Assembly: GCA_964424205.1 (NCBI GenBank)
Contig: CAYRIF010000110.1
Location: forward strand, 1-11,250
Length of the DNA: 11,250 nucleotides
Source: CAYRIF01 sp964424205
GTDB taxonomy: Bacteria; Bacteroidota; Bacteroidia; Cytophagales; Cyclobacteriaceae
Reading direction: 5' to 3'
Numbering within the stretch: the first letter of the stretch is position 1; each line of letters opens with the position of its first letter. The position numbers and the translations under genes are program-made. The notes below the pieces were generated by a model. It was not told the origin of the DNA and made no database searches. It was given only the letters and a program-made list of their open reading frames with translations. Positions 1-7,508 of the stretch are shown here, piece after piece.

Positions 1-2
1 AC

Positions 3-77
3 AACTTCAAAGCGTATTTACGGTTTAAATCGGACTTTAAGCATAGACTTATCGACGGCGAAGCCTTGCTTTTTTGA
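3..77 (+). CDS. Possible C-terminal tail of an upstream gene (partial)
   Basis: An open frame enters from the left edge and runs 24 codons to a TGA at 75-77. The residues include the stretch DFKHRLIDGEALLF, which I do not recognise. A second frame is also open to about base 93, so openness alone is weak evidence. If real, it is the end of a + strand gene, separated from the first complete gene by about 200 bases. No function can be given. Confidence 0.2.
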   Translation, partial: NFKAYLRFKSDFKHRLIDGEALLF

Positions 78-281
78 TTGTATGGTTACTTGAAAAAATA
101 CTTGTTGGGCATCTATTTTTCATATGTTAATTGATGTTAAACATCCCTGAAAAGATGCGACATCACTAGATTGGATACTCGAACTAGAATAATTGGATGC
201 TGTTTGGAAATTTGGGCAGAATGTTTTTTCATGTGTAAGTCAGGCAGAGAGCTAAATGAAATTGTCAAAACTTATTAAGTA
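78..281. other. Non-coding leader upstream of the polysaccharide operon
   Basis: About 200 bases without a convincing gene. Every frame is broken by stops; the longest open stretches are about 20-25 codons and look like no known protein. I see no JUMPstart/ops element (GGCGGTAG), no strong sigma-70 promoter and no clear rho-independent terminator. A TAGAAT at about 185-190 could be a -10 box but has no good -35 at the usual spacing. The region probably holds the leader or promoter of the operon that starts at 282, unless transcription comes from a gene further upstream. Confidence 0.4.
133..164. promoter_or_regulatory. Two short GATG...CATC inverted repeats, possible operator or hairpins
   Basis: GATGTTAAACATC at 133-145 is a perfect 6-bp inverted repeat around one central base. 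GATGCGACATC at 154-164 is a second, shorter one. Their left ends are 21 bp apart, about two helical turns. CATC (142-145) can also pair with GATG (154-157), so alternative hairpins are possible in RNA. This could be a tandem operator, a leader structure or chance in AT-rich DNA; no regulator is encoded nearby. Confidence 0.2.
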
Positions 282-1316
282 ATGGTTCTATTAGAGAATA
301 GAAAGATAAAATTCGCTGTTGTGGGCTGTGGTCATATTGGAAAGCGACATGCAACAATGGTTGATAGAAATTCAGAAACTGAAATTGTAGGTATTTGCGA
401 CATCAGGCCAAGGGAAGAGCTAGGGATTGAAGAGTTGGTTGTCGAATTTTATAATAATCTTGATGACTTGCTTGAGATGGATTTTGATGTGCTGAGTGTA
501 TGTACACCCAATGGTTTACATGCTACACAAGCCATTAAAGCATTAAAAAAAGGGAAGCACGTATTAGTAGAAAAGCCAATGGCATTAACAAAGGCTGATG
601 CTGAGAAGGTTATTTTTAAATCCCTACACCACTCAAAACATGTTTTTGCTGTGATGCAAAACCGTTATTCTCCGCCGTCTGTTTGGATAAAGGAAGTGAT
701 GGAGAAAAGGATATTGGGGAATATTCACATGGTGCAATTGAATTGTTATTGGAATAGAGATGATCGTTATTACTATAAGAATGGTGTGCATCACGCATGG
801 CATGGGACGAAGGAATTAGATGGGGGTACTTTATTTACACAATTTTCTCACTTTATTGATTTGTTATATTGGTTATTTGGGGATATTACAAATATCCAAG
901 CAAAGTTTGGTGATTTTGCCCATAAAGAGTCAACAGAATTTGAAGATTCAGGGAATGTGATTTTTGACTTCGTAAACGGAGGGATGGGCGTTTTGAATTA
1001 TTCTACAGCTGTATGGGATAGTAACCTAGAAAGTAGTATGACTATTATTGGAGAGAATGGTTCAGTTAAGGTGGGTGGACAATATATGAATGAAGTGGAG
1101 TATTGCCATATTAAGGATTATGAAATGCCTAAGTTAGCGGAGTCAAATCCTGCTAATGACTACGGTGCCTACAAGGGGTCTGCGAATAATCATCCATATG
1201 TGTTTGAGAATGTTGTGGATGTTTTGAAGGGACGAAAGCCTATGACTACCAATGCTTTAGAAGGGATGAAGATTGTGGATATTATTGAGCGGATTTATCA
1301 ATTGAAAGCTAGATGA
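282..1316 (+). CDS. Gfo/Idh/MocA-family NAD(P)-dependent sugar oxidoreductase
   Basis: Cytoplasmic oxidoreductase of 344 residues, a normal length for the family. The Rossmann domain begins with GCGHIG at residues 15-20, and the family Glu-Lys-Pro motif is at 97-99 (the Lys is usually catalytic). The C-terminal substrate domain has the WHGTKELDGGTL stretch (173-184) followed by His190 and Asp193, the usual active-site pattern. The family oxidises or reduces a ring hydroxyl or keto group of a (nucleotide-linked) sugar. Next to a UDP-sugar 2-epimerase, the likely substrate is a UDP-N-acetylhexosamine or UDP-N-acetylhexosaminuronate, in a role like WbpB/WlbA 3-dehydrogenation, but the sequence is not close to the WbpB I know, so no symbol is given. 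The ATG at 282 has no clear Shine-Dalgarno, yet puts the Rossmann fold at the expected distance. Its stop overlaps the next start as ATGA. Confidence 0.85.
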   Translation: MVLLENRKIKFAVVGCGHIGKRHATMVDRNSETEIVGICDIRPREELGIEELVVEFYNNLDDLLEMDFDVLSVCTPNGLHATQAIKALKKGKHVLVEKPMALTKADAEKVIFKSLHHSKHVFAVMQNRYSPPSVWIKEVMEKRILGNIHMVQLNCYWNRDDRYYYKNGVHHAWHGTKELDGGTLFTQFSHFIDLLYWLFGDITNIQAKFGDFAHKESTEFEDSGNVIFDFVNGGMGVLNYSTAVWDSNLESSMTIIGENGSVKVGGQYMNEVEYCHIKDYEMPKLAESNPANDYGAYKGSANNHPYVFENVVDVLKGRKPMTTNALEGMKIVDIIERIYQLKAR

Positions 1317-2359
1317 AAAAAGTAATTGCAATTGTTGGGGCACGCCCCCAATTTATAAAGCACGCTACAATTGATATCGCAGCAAGAGGACTTATTGACT
1401 TGGTTACTATTCATACAGGACAGCATTATGATGAAAAAATGAGTGCTATTTTTTTCAATCAATTAAATATCTCCAAACCAACCTATATGCTTCAAACAGG
1501 TGGATTTGGGCATGGAAAACAAACGGGTTTGATGATGATAGAAATTGAAGAAATAATGAAAAAAGAAAAGCCAGAAGCAGTATTGGTGTATGGGGATACG
1601 AATTCTACATTAGCGGGGGCACTCGTCGCAGCTAAGTTACATATCCCTGTATATCATGTAGAAGCAGGACTAAGAAGTTATAATGCCCAAATGCCAGAAG
1701 AGATAAATAGAGTACTTACCGATCATGTGTCGACATATTTATTCGCTACATCGGAAATTGCAGTTGAAAATTTGCGGAAAGAAGGAATTGTTACTAATGT
1801 TACTAATGTTGGAGATGTGATGCATGATATGATTTTGATTGCTCAAAACACCATTAATAAAAATACGAAAGTACGACCATATATTTATGTAACCTTACAT
1901 CGGCCTTATAATGTAGATGACGAAAATAGGTTGACACTGATATTAAACGCATTAAATGGCTTGTCAAATGAAATTATTTTTCCAATCCATCCAAGGACTA
2001 GAAAGCGAATGAAAGAATTTGGATTGATAGAAAAAGAGTATCAAAATATTTCCTTCGTTGAGCCGGTATCCTATTTTGAAAATATTGAGTATTTGTATAA
2101 TTCTGTGGGGCTTGTAACGGATTCTGGTGGTATGCAAAAAGAAGCCTACTGGCTAAAGCGAAAATGTGTAACTATTCGAACAGAAACGGAGTGGGTTGAA
2201 ACGTTGGAGAATGGATGGAACCTTTTATTGTTTGATGATTTGACAGATATAGAGAGTAATTTACTCAGTCCTAGTAAAGCATATAGAAAGTTATATGGCA
2301 GAGGAAGTTCAGCAGAAAAAATTGTAGAAATTGTAATCCAGGACTTGAACGGTGAATAG
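1313..2359 (+). CDS. Non-hydrolysing UDP-N-acetylglucosamine 2-epimerase family (WecB/WbpI-like)
   Basis: Cytoplasmic enzyme of 348 residues with a GT-B-like fold that inverts C2 of a UDP-2-acetamido sugar through a 2-acetamidoglycal intermediate. Visible motifs are GARPQFIK (9-16), TGQHYDEKM (35-43), YGDTNST (93-99), HVEAGLRSYN (115-124), PEEINR (128-133), TLHRP (194-198), HPRTRKRM and the late TDSGGMQKEA. Asp95, Glu117, Glu130 and His196 match the catalytic residues known as Asp95, Glu117, Glu131 and His213 in E. coli WecB. The pattern AGLRS...MPEEINRVLTDH resembles the WbpI/WbjD subgroup of O-antigen loci rather than WecB itself, so the substrate may be a diacetamido-uronate or a deoxy-acetamido sugar. 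The start overlaps the previous stop by 4 bases; the end overlaps the GTG of the flippase gene by 8. Confidence 0.92.
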   Translation: MKKVIAIVGARPQFIKHATIDIAARGLIDLVTIHTGQHYDEKMSAIFFNQLNISKPTYMLQTGGFGHGKQTGLMMIEIEEIMKKEKPEAVLVYGDTNSTLAGALVAAKLHIPVYHVEAGLRSYNAQMPEEINRVLTDHVSTYLFATSEIAVENLRKEGIVTNVTNVGDVMHDMILIAQNTINKNTKVRPYIYVTLHRPYNVDDENRLTLILNALNGLSNEIIFPIHPRTRKRMKEFGLIEKEYQNISFVEPVSYFENIEYLYNSVGLVTDSGGMQKEAYWLKRKCVTIRTETEWVETLENGWNLLLFDDLTDIESNLLSPSKAYRKLYGRGSSAEKIVEIVIQDLNGE

Positions 2360-3659
2360 TTTTATTCGTAGGTTTTTGCAAAGAGGTTTTGTTGTAAATG
2401 TCTCAAAGATTGTCTCTGGTATGCTTGTTGGACAGGTCTCCATTTTTCTCTTGTCCCCTTTTCTTACAAAAATTTACCAGCCTGAGCAATTTGGCGTATT
2501 AGGTTCGGTTCAATCGATTGTGGCAACAATATGGGTGATTGCAACGTTGCGATATGATTTGGCTTTGCCTCTTGTGAAAACTAAAAAAGAAGCCAATTCC
2601 TTATTGACTATAACTTTAGGTTTTTCTGCTTTCTTTTCATTGTCCCTGTTGGTGTTTCTTTTTTTTGCGATAAGAATAACTGATTTTGGGGGATATGAGT
2701 ATTTAAAAGAGATGTATTGGCTTTTACCAATAGGCGTGCTTTTAATTGCATGGTTTTATTCGTTGTCATTTTATTTGATTGGAAAAAAGCAATTCTCAGC
2801 AGTATCAATGGCTAAAGGAGTGCAAGGTGCTGGAATGGGATTGGGACAGTTGTTACTAGGGCTTATTAGTGCCTCGTCCCTATTTTTAGTAATTGGTTAT
2901 TTACTTGGCTACTTATTAGCAATTTTAGTACAGATAAAGAAAGGGTTTTCTTCCTTCCAAAGTTTGGCAAGAAGGGTGCATTCTGGGCAGAGTGGCTTAT
3001 TGGAAACAGCAAAAAAATTTAAGCAATTTCCTCAATATAGCGTGGTCTCATCATTTGCAAATATTGCCAGCACACAAATTCCAACTGTCCTCCTTGCAAT
3101 AGTCTATTCACCAGAAATTGCAGGTTTTTTTTTTTTAGCACAAAGGATTTTGGGAATGCCAATCGATTTGTTGGCAACATCAATTGCACAGGTATATTTA
3201 GGGGAGTCTGGAAAAATTATTGAAGAAAACCCCATTAAGGTGTTAAAACTTTTTAAGAAGATAGTTCTCGTAATGACATTAATTGGTGTTTTACCTATGT
3301 TGTTGATTCTTTGGAAAGGAGAATGGATGTTTGAATTTATATTTGGAGAAGATTGGCGGATGGCTGGTGTGATGGCAAAGTACTTAACATTTATGTATTT
3401 TACACGAATGATTTTGACACCGCTGTCGCATACTCTTATTGTGTTGAAAAAATTAAATATTCAATTAGGTTGGGATATTCTACGTTTAGTTTCTTTACTT
3501 ACTCTTTTTTGGTATTTTAGTATTGTGAACATACCAATTACGAAATTTACATTTTGGTTTAGTCTTTTGATGGGTGGATTATATGTTTTTCATGGGTTGC
3601 TGTGCTTTTATTATTTGATGGGAAAAGCGGTGGGTGCTAAGAGAGTTAATATAAGTTGA
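2352..3659 (+). CDS. wzx: Wzx-type oligosaccharide flippase
   Basis: Integral membrane protein of 435 residues with about a dozen hydrophobic segments, the usual size for flippases of the MOP exporter superfamily. The N-terminus (near residues 17-50) has the family pattern: a first helix, then an SPFLTKIYQPEQFGVLG-type stretch and a second helix. A central GFFFLAQRILGMP segment (258-270) matches the Wzx region that usually reads G-x-x-x-L-A-x-R. It should move undecaprenyl-diphosphate-linked repeat units across the inner membrane. The start is GTG, overlapping the epimerase gene by 8 bases; no in-frame ATG lies nearby. A run of 12 T at 3125-3136 lies in the coding sequence and encodes Gly258 to Leu262; losing one T creates an immediate TAG. 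The symbol is assigned by family and context, as Wzx sequences vary widely. Confidence 0.88.
   Translation: MNSFIRRFLQRGFVVNVSKIVSGMLVGQVSIFLLSPFLTKIYQPEQFGVLGSVQSIVATIWVIATLRYDLALPLVKTKKEANSLLTITLGFSAFFSLSLLVFLFFAIRITDFGGYEYLKEMYWLLPIGVLLIAWFYSLSFYLIGKKQFSAVSMAKGVQGAGMGLGQLLLGLISASSLFLVIGYLLGYLLAILVQIKKGFSSFQSLARRVHSGQSGLLETAKKFKQFPQYSVVSSFANIASTQIPTVLLAIVYSPEIAGFFFLAQRILGMPIDLLATSIAQVYLGESGKIIEENPIKVLKLFKKIVLVMTLIGVLPMLLILWKGEWMFEFIFGEDWRMAGVMAKYLTFMYFTRMILTPLSHTLIVLKKLNIQLGWDILRLVSLLTLFWYFSIVNIPITKFTFWFSLLMGGLYVFHGLLCFYYLMGKAVGAKRVNIS
3125..3136 (+). repeat. 12-T homopolymer within wzx, candidate slippage tract
   Basis: Twelve consecutive T inside the flippase coding sequence. The written sequence is in frame. 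Removing one T gives TAG at codon 262; adding one gives TGA after codon 290. Either change would remove the C-terminal third of the protein. Tracts of this length are common slippage sites, but whether this one varies cannot be seen from one sequence. Confidence 0.75.
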
Positions 3660-3662
3660 AAA

Positions 3663-4988
3663 ATGAAAAAAAATAATAAAAAATTATTAATGGTAACGGT
3701 TGGCTTTCCTCCTCGAGGTGGAGGAGGGGTGCAACGTAACGTTAAGTTTTTAAAGTATTTAACTCGTTTAGGCTGGCAAACAAATGTGTTAACAATTAAG
3801 GATTCTAGCTTTTTTGTTAAAGATCATTCGTTATTAGAAGAAATTAAAGAAACTAGTATATTTAGGTCTAATTCCTGGGATCCAATTACAGTGACAGAAA
3901 ATATTAAGAATGTCGTTGGGAAAAACAAGGCTAAAAAACAGGTGCAAAGTGTACAAACGGGAGGTAGTAGCTTGAAGGATGATGCTTGGTATGCGACCTT
4001 CTATCGAAAGCTAAGAGAATTTGTAATGCTACCAGATGCCTATGGAGGATGGATTCCTTTTGCTTATTTTTTGGGAAAAAGGATTGTGAAAATTAAAAAA
4101 CCGACAATCCTTTTTGCATCATTCCCCGGAGCGTCTAATGCAATTATAACTTATAAATTGTCAAAAAAATTTAAAATACCCTATATCATTGATTTTAGAG
4201 ATGCTTGGGTTGATGATCCCTATGTTACTTATCCTTCTAGGTTTCACAAAAAGTTGCAAGCCTATTACGAAAAAAAAATAGTAACGGGAGCTTCACGAGT
4301 GGTTGTTTACGGAGATGTTTTGAAGGCGATTTTAGAGCAAAAGTATCCTGCTATTATTGGAAAGGTAGATGTCATTACAAATGGATTTGACCCTGAAGAT
4401 CTAGAGAAGGTTGTGCCCAAGGATAAAGATTCAAGGAAAGTAAGAATTGTTTATTCAGGAGCAGTGTCTTTTGATCGTAAAGCAAATTTTTATTCTTTTA
4501 TTGATGCTCTACAGCTTCTTTCTAAGGAGATTTTGGAGCGATTAGAAGTTATATTTGTTGGAAAAAAATATGAATGGGCATTTAAACTTGTAAATGAAAA
4601 GGGGCTAAGTAATACAGTTAGTTTTACGGGTTATTTGAAGCATGAGGATTCGCTTAATTATTTAGCAAGTGCAAATGCAGCCCTATTGTTTCTAGCAAAG
4701 GGAGACTTGGTGGCTTTCACGGGAAAGGTCTTTGAATATGTTGGCTTGAAGTTACCAATTCTTGCTTGTATTGAAAAAGAAGGAGTTTGTGCAAAGATGC
4801 TCACTTCTATTAATCATGACCAAGGAGTATGTGATCCGAGCTCTGCGGTGGCTATTGCGGAGAAAATTAAGATTCTAGTGCAGGATGGGCTTCCAAGGTT
4901 AGAAGGAGCAAATATCACAGCTTTTTCTCGGAAAGAGCACTCTTTAAAGATGGATAAAATTCTGTCTAGTATCTTGAAATTACAGTAA
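3663..4988 (+). CDS. GT4-like glycosyltransferase
   Basis: Predicted cytoplasmic or membrane-associated GT-B glycosyltransferase of 441 residues. The N-terminal domain opens with a beta strand and a Gly-rich loop, GFPPRGGGGVQR (14-25), typical of GT4 acceptor domains, and has an IIDFRDAW motif near 175-182. The C-terminal donor domain begins at about residue 260 with an IVYSGAVSFDRK-type strand, continues through VIFVGKK and VSFTGYLKHEDSLNYLASA, and reaches FTGKVFEYVGLKLPILA (352-368); Glu358 sits where the donor-binding Glu of the E-x7-E motif lies. It should transfer one sugar from a nucleotide donor to the lipid-linked repeat unit; donor and linkage cannot be read from sequence. It begins 3 bases after wzx and ends 2 bases before wzy. 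An A9 run at 4270-4278 is a possible slippage site. Confidence 0.88.
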   Translation: MKKNNKKLLMVTVGFPPRGGGGVQRNVKFLKYLTRLGWQTNVLTIKDSSFFVKDHSLLEEIKETSIFRSNSWDPITVTENIKNVVGKNKAKKQVQSVQTGGSSLKDDAWYATFYRKLREFVMLPDAYGGWIPFAYFLGKRIVKIKKPTILFASFPGASNAIITYKLSKKFKIPYIIDFRDAWVDDPYVTYPSRFHKKLQAYYEKKIVTGASRVVVYGDVLKAILEQKYPAIIGKVDVITNGFDPEDLEKVVPKDKDSRKVRIVYSGAVSFDRKANFYSFIDALQLLSKEILERLEVIFVGKKYEWAFKLVNEKGLSNTVSFTGYLKHEDSLNYLASANAALLFLAKGDLVAFTGKVFEYVGLKLPILACIEKEGVCAKMLTSINHDQGVCDPSSAVAIAEKIKILVQDGLPRLEGANITAFSRKEHSLKMDKILSSILKLQ

Positions 4989-4990
4989 GG

Positions 4991-6322
4991 TTGATATATA
5001 GTTTTATTACGATTGTTGTTTCTTTTTTAACTCTGGGTTATGCTTTATTTATTTCAAGAAGAGATTTTTTTGCAAACCCAGTGTTTTATTTTACGGCTTT
5101 TCAGATTATTAATTTTTTAGGGACAATACCGCTATTAGATTTCAATGTTGATGTTGATCGTATCTATTTTTTTGTTTATGTGGTCTCACTTTTATCTATG
5201 TTATTCGGTTTTGTTCTGGGTGATGTTTTTTTTCCAGTAGAACGAAGAGCAATTATTGCCTGGCAAAAGTTTCCGTTAGAAGTAAATGTAGGAATAGTTT
5301 ATGATAAACTAATTTTTGCATTGGTTTTGTTTAGTGTTATGATATCAGTTTTGTATTTCATTGCCGTTGGCTATAATGTCTTTTTACTAGGGATTATTAA
5401 TTTATTTTCAGGTGGCGGGGTCGTAGAGAATGTTAGTGACCTCCGGATGGCATCTTATAACTCGGACATGACAGGAAATTATTATTACCCTGGATATGTC
5501 AATCAATTTAAGGATACTCTTTTGCCTATTTCTTTATTTTACCTATGGGCAAAAAGGAGAATAATACAAAGGAGAAAATTATTTTTGAAGTATGTACTGA
5601 CGTTTCTTTCTTTGGTGTCAGTAGTATTAATTCTTGGAACAGGGCAAAGAGGGGCATTTGTGTTAGCGATGTTGCAAGGAGGCGCTTTTTTGATGGTTGT
5701 ATCTAACCAGAAAGAAAGAAGAAAGATAATTATTTTTGGTGCTTCTTTTCTAATGTCATTTATGATATTGAGTACATTTATGATAGGGCGTACAAGTAGT
5801 GGGGTTTTTAATTTGGGCGAGTCACTTAGTGCTATTTGGTGGAGAATAGCGAGCGCTAATCAGACTGGTGCTGTAATTGGATTTAGAGAAATAATATATA
5901 AGGAGCCTGCACAATGGGGCGCAGAGTTTTGGCAATCAATAGTTGGATTATTGCCAGGAGTACGAGGCAGTATGCTCTCCAATAGAATTGCACAGAAAAT
6001 ATGGGGAGGGTATGGAACGGCACCGCCATCGAATTGGGGGGCAATTTATTATGATTTTCATTGGTTTGGATTAGTTCTGATTCCAGCTATTTTCTCCATT
6101 TTTATTAAATATCTATATTCAAGATTTTACCAAAAGGAAAAAGTACTTTTTAGAGTGCTAGTATATGTGGCAGGGTTTGTGATTTTAGGGACTTGGATTG
6201 CAGGCAATTTAGTTAATTATTATTTTAATGTTGGATTATTTGCAATTGTGTTACTCAGGGGACTAATGCTTCTTTTTACAGCTCTTTTTGGAAGGAAAAA
6301 ATTATTAATAAACAGCTTCTAG
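4991..6322 (+). CDS. wzy: Wzy-type O-antigen polymerase
   Basis: Polytopic membrane protein of 443 residues, about 10-12 hydrophobic segments by eye. A long polar loop lies between helices at roughly 267-350, with several Arg residues and a segment reading GTAPPSNWGAIYYDFHWFG that leads into the next helix. This layout, a large periplasmic loop followed by G-x-x-Y-x-x-F/F-G, is characteristic of Wzy polymerases, which join flipped repeat units. Family sequence identity is always low, so the call rests on topology, length and position between a flippase/glycosyltransferase pair and sugar-modifying genes. The start is TTG at 4991, 2 bases after the previous stop; an AAGG lies immediately before it, too close to be an ideal ribosome-binding site. 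The alternative call, an O-antigen ligase, is less likely because this gene sits beside wzx. Confidence 0.8.
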   Translation: MIYSFITIVVSFLTLGYALFISRRDFFANPVFYFTAFQIINFLGTIPLLDFNVDVDRIYFFVYVVSLLSMLFGFVLGDVFFPVERRAIIAWQKFPLEVNVGIVYDKLIFALVLFSVMISVLYFIAVGYNVFLLGIINLFSGGGVVENVSDLRMASYNSDMTGNYYYPGYVNQFKDTLLPISLFYLWAKRRIIQRRKLFLKYVLTFLSLVSVVLILGTGQRGAFVLAMLQGGAFLMVVSNQKERRKIIIFGASFLMSFMILSTFMIGRTSSGVFNLGESLSAIWWRIASANQTGAVIGFREIIYKEPAQWGAEFWQSIVGLLPGVRGSMLSNRIAQKIWGGYGTAPPSNWGAIYYDFHWFGLVLIPAIFSIFIKYLYSRFYQKEKVLFRVLVYVAGFVILGTWIAGNLVNYYFNVGLFAIVLLRGLMLLFTALFGRKKLLINSF

Positions 6323-6323
6323 G

Positions 6324-7508
6324 ATGCTAATTTACGATGTTTTGTTTGTTGAAAAAAAAAACAGAAAAATGAATACCAGAGAATATCAAATTTGCACGAA
6401 ATGCGTCATGGACACCACAGATACAATGATTTCTTTCGATTCAAATGGTGTATGTGATCACTGTAATGACTTTTATGCTAATGTGGAACCAAATTGGGAT
6501 ACTGGCGAGAAGGGGCGGAAAGAGTTGGAGGAAATAGTAAAAAAAATTAAGCAAGATGGAAAAGGTCGTGATTTTGATTGTATCATTGGAATGAGTGGAG
6601 GAGCAGATAGTTCCTATTTGTTGCACGTGGCAGTTACGGAGTTCGGCTTAAGACCATTAGTCTTCCATGTGGATGGAGGGTGGAATTCCCAGATCGCAGT
6701 TAATAACATAGAAGTCCTTGTAGATAAGTTAGGGCTGGACCTATATACAGAAGTGATTAATTGGGAAGAGATGAAGGATTTTCAATTATCTTATTTTAAA
6801 GCGGGAATTGCAAATATTGATGTCCCCCAAGATCACGCTTTTGTCGCAACCCTTTATAATTTTGCATATAAGCATAAAATTAAACATATATTAAATGGTA
6901 GCAATATCTCGACGGAATGTGTGAGAAACCCATTGGAGTGGATTTATTATGGTACAGATATGGCTCAAATAAGAGATATTCAGAAGCGATTCGGAACAGT
7001 TCCATTAAAGACCTATCCGTTTAGTAATATATTGAGGCATAAAATTTATTTGAGGTATTTTAGGGGTGTTAAAGTAGTTAAACCATTAAATTATTTGCCA
7101 TATATTAAAGCGGAAGCTATGAGTGAACTGGAGCGAATATATGGTTGGCAACCCTACCCCCAAAAACATTTTGAGTCGAGATTTACAAAATTTTATGAAG
7201 GGTATTGGTTGCCCAAAAAATTTGGATATGATACTAGGAAAGTACAATATTCTAGTTTGATTCTAACAAATCAAATGACAAGAGTTGAAGCATTGGAGAA
7301 ATTAGAAAAGCCAGCTATTGACCCGCAAGAAGCCAAGCATGATTTTGAGTATATTGCTACAAAGCTGGGTATAACAGTAGAAGAACTGGAAAGTTATTTT
7401 AATGCCCCAAATAAGTCTTACAAAGACTATAAAAACCATGAGGCAATGTTTAATGTTGGAGCAAGAATAATGAAAATGTTAGGATTGGAAAAATCAATTA
7501 AAAGATGA
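6324..7508 (+). CDS. wbpG: N-acetyl sugar amidotransferase (WbpG/LfnA-like)
   Basis: Cytoplasmic ATP-dependent amidotransferase that, with HisH and HisF paralogues, converts an N-acetyl group of an O-antigen sugar to an acetamidino group. The protein (394 residues) shows two Cys pairs, CTKC at 24-27 and CDHC at 44-47, which likely bind zinc, and the N-type ATP-pyrophosphatase loop SGGADSS at 91-97. These define the family. Two starts are possible. ATG 6324, used here, follows the wzy stop after 1 base and fits the tight packing of the operon. ATG 6369 (residue 16) would start the protein MNTREYQICTKC, closer to where homologues usually begin; the 15 residues between are Lys-rich and contain an A10 run. 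The sugar modified is unknown; ManNAc3NAcA and L-FucNAc are known targets of relatives. The gene ends in an ATGA overlap with hisH. Confidence 0.9.
   Translation: MLIYDVLFVEKKNRKMNTREYQICTKCVMDTTDTMISFDSNGVCDHCNDFYANVEPNWDTGEKGRKELEEIVKKIKQDGKGRDFDCIIGMSGGADSSYLLHVAVTEFGLRPLVFHVDGGWNSQIAVNNIEVLVDKLGLDLYTEVINWEEMKDFQLSYFKAGIANIDVPQDHAFVATLYNFAYKHKIKHILNGSNISTECVRNPLEWIYYGTDMAQIRDIQKRFGTVPLKTYPFSNILRHKIYLRYFRGVKVVKPLNYLPYIKAEAMSELERIYGWQPYPQKHFESRFTKFYEGYWLPKKFGYDTRKVQYSSLILTNQMTRVEALEKLEKPAIDPQEAKHDFEYIATKLGITVEELESYFNAPNKSYKDYKNHEAMFNVGARIMKMLGLEKSIKR
6352..6361 (+). repeat. 10-A homopolymer between the two candidate wbpG starts
   Basis: Ten consecutive A directly after codon 9 of the longer reading frame. 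If translation begins at 6324, losing one A leads to TGA at 6370-6372 (numbered on this sequence). If it begins at 6369, the tract is upstream of the gene and can only affect initiation. Confidence 0.6.

Noticed and set aside
57..75. Possible terminator: GGCGAAGCC followed by a T run
   Set aside because: The stem is only 3 bp around a 3-base loop and cannot be extended; the T run is set off by TTGC. Too weak to call.
1..281. Insertion-sequence remnant, tRNA or CRISPR in the leader
   Set aside because: No terminal inverted repeats, transposase motif, cloverleaf or regularly spaced repeats could be seen.
616..798. Minus-strand open frame of 60 codons inside the oxidoreductase gene
   Set aside because: Lies opposite a well-supported coding sequence, has no start context and no recognisable motif. 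The same holds for minus-strand frames at 2608-2808, 6441-6626, 8059-8386 and 9491-9673.
1790..1810. Tandem 9-base repeat (GTTACTAAT twice, then GTT) in the epimerase gene
   Set aside because: The encoded EGIVTNVTNVGD has the same length as the usual EGI...NVGD region in the family, so it looks like chance, not an expansion.
2659..2666. T8 run in wzx and further T8 runs at 5226-5233 (wzy), 9651-9658 (SGNH gene) and 9911-9918 (MBOAT gene)
   Set aside because: Runs of eight are expected in AT-rich genes for Phe/Leu-rich membrane proteins; only the T12, A10 and A9 tracts were kept.
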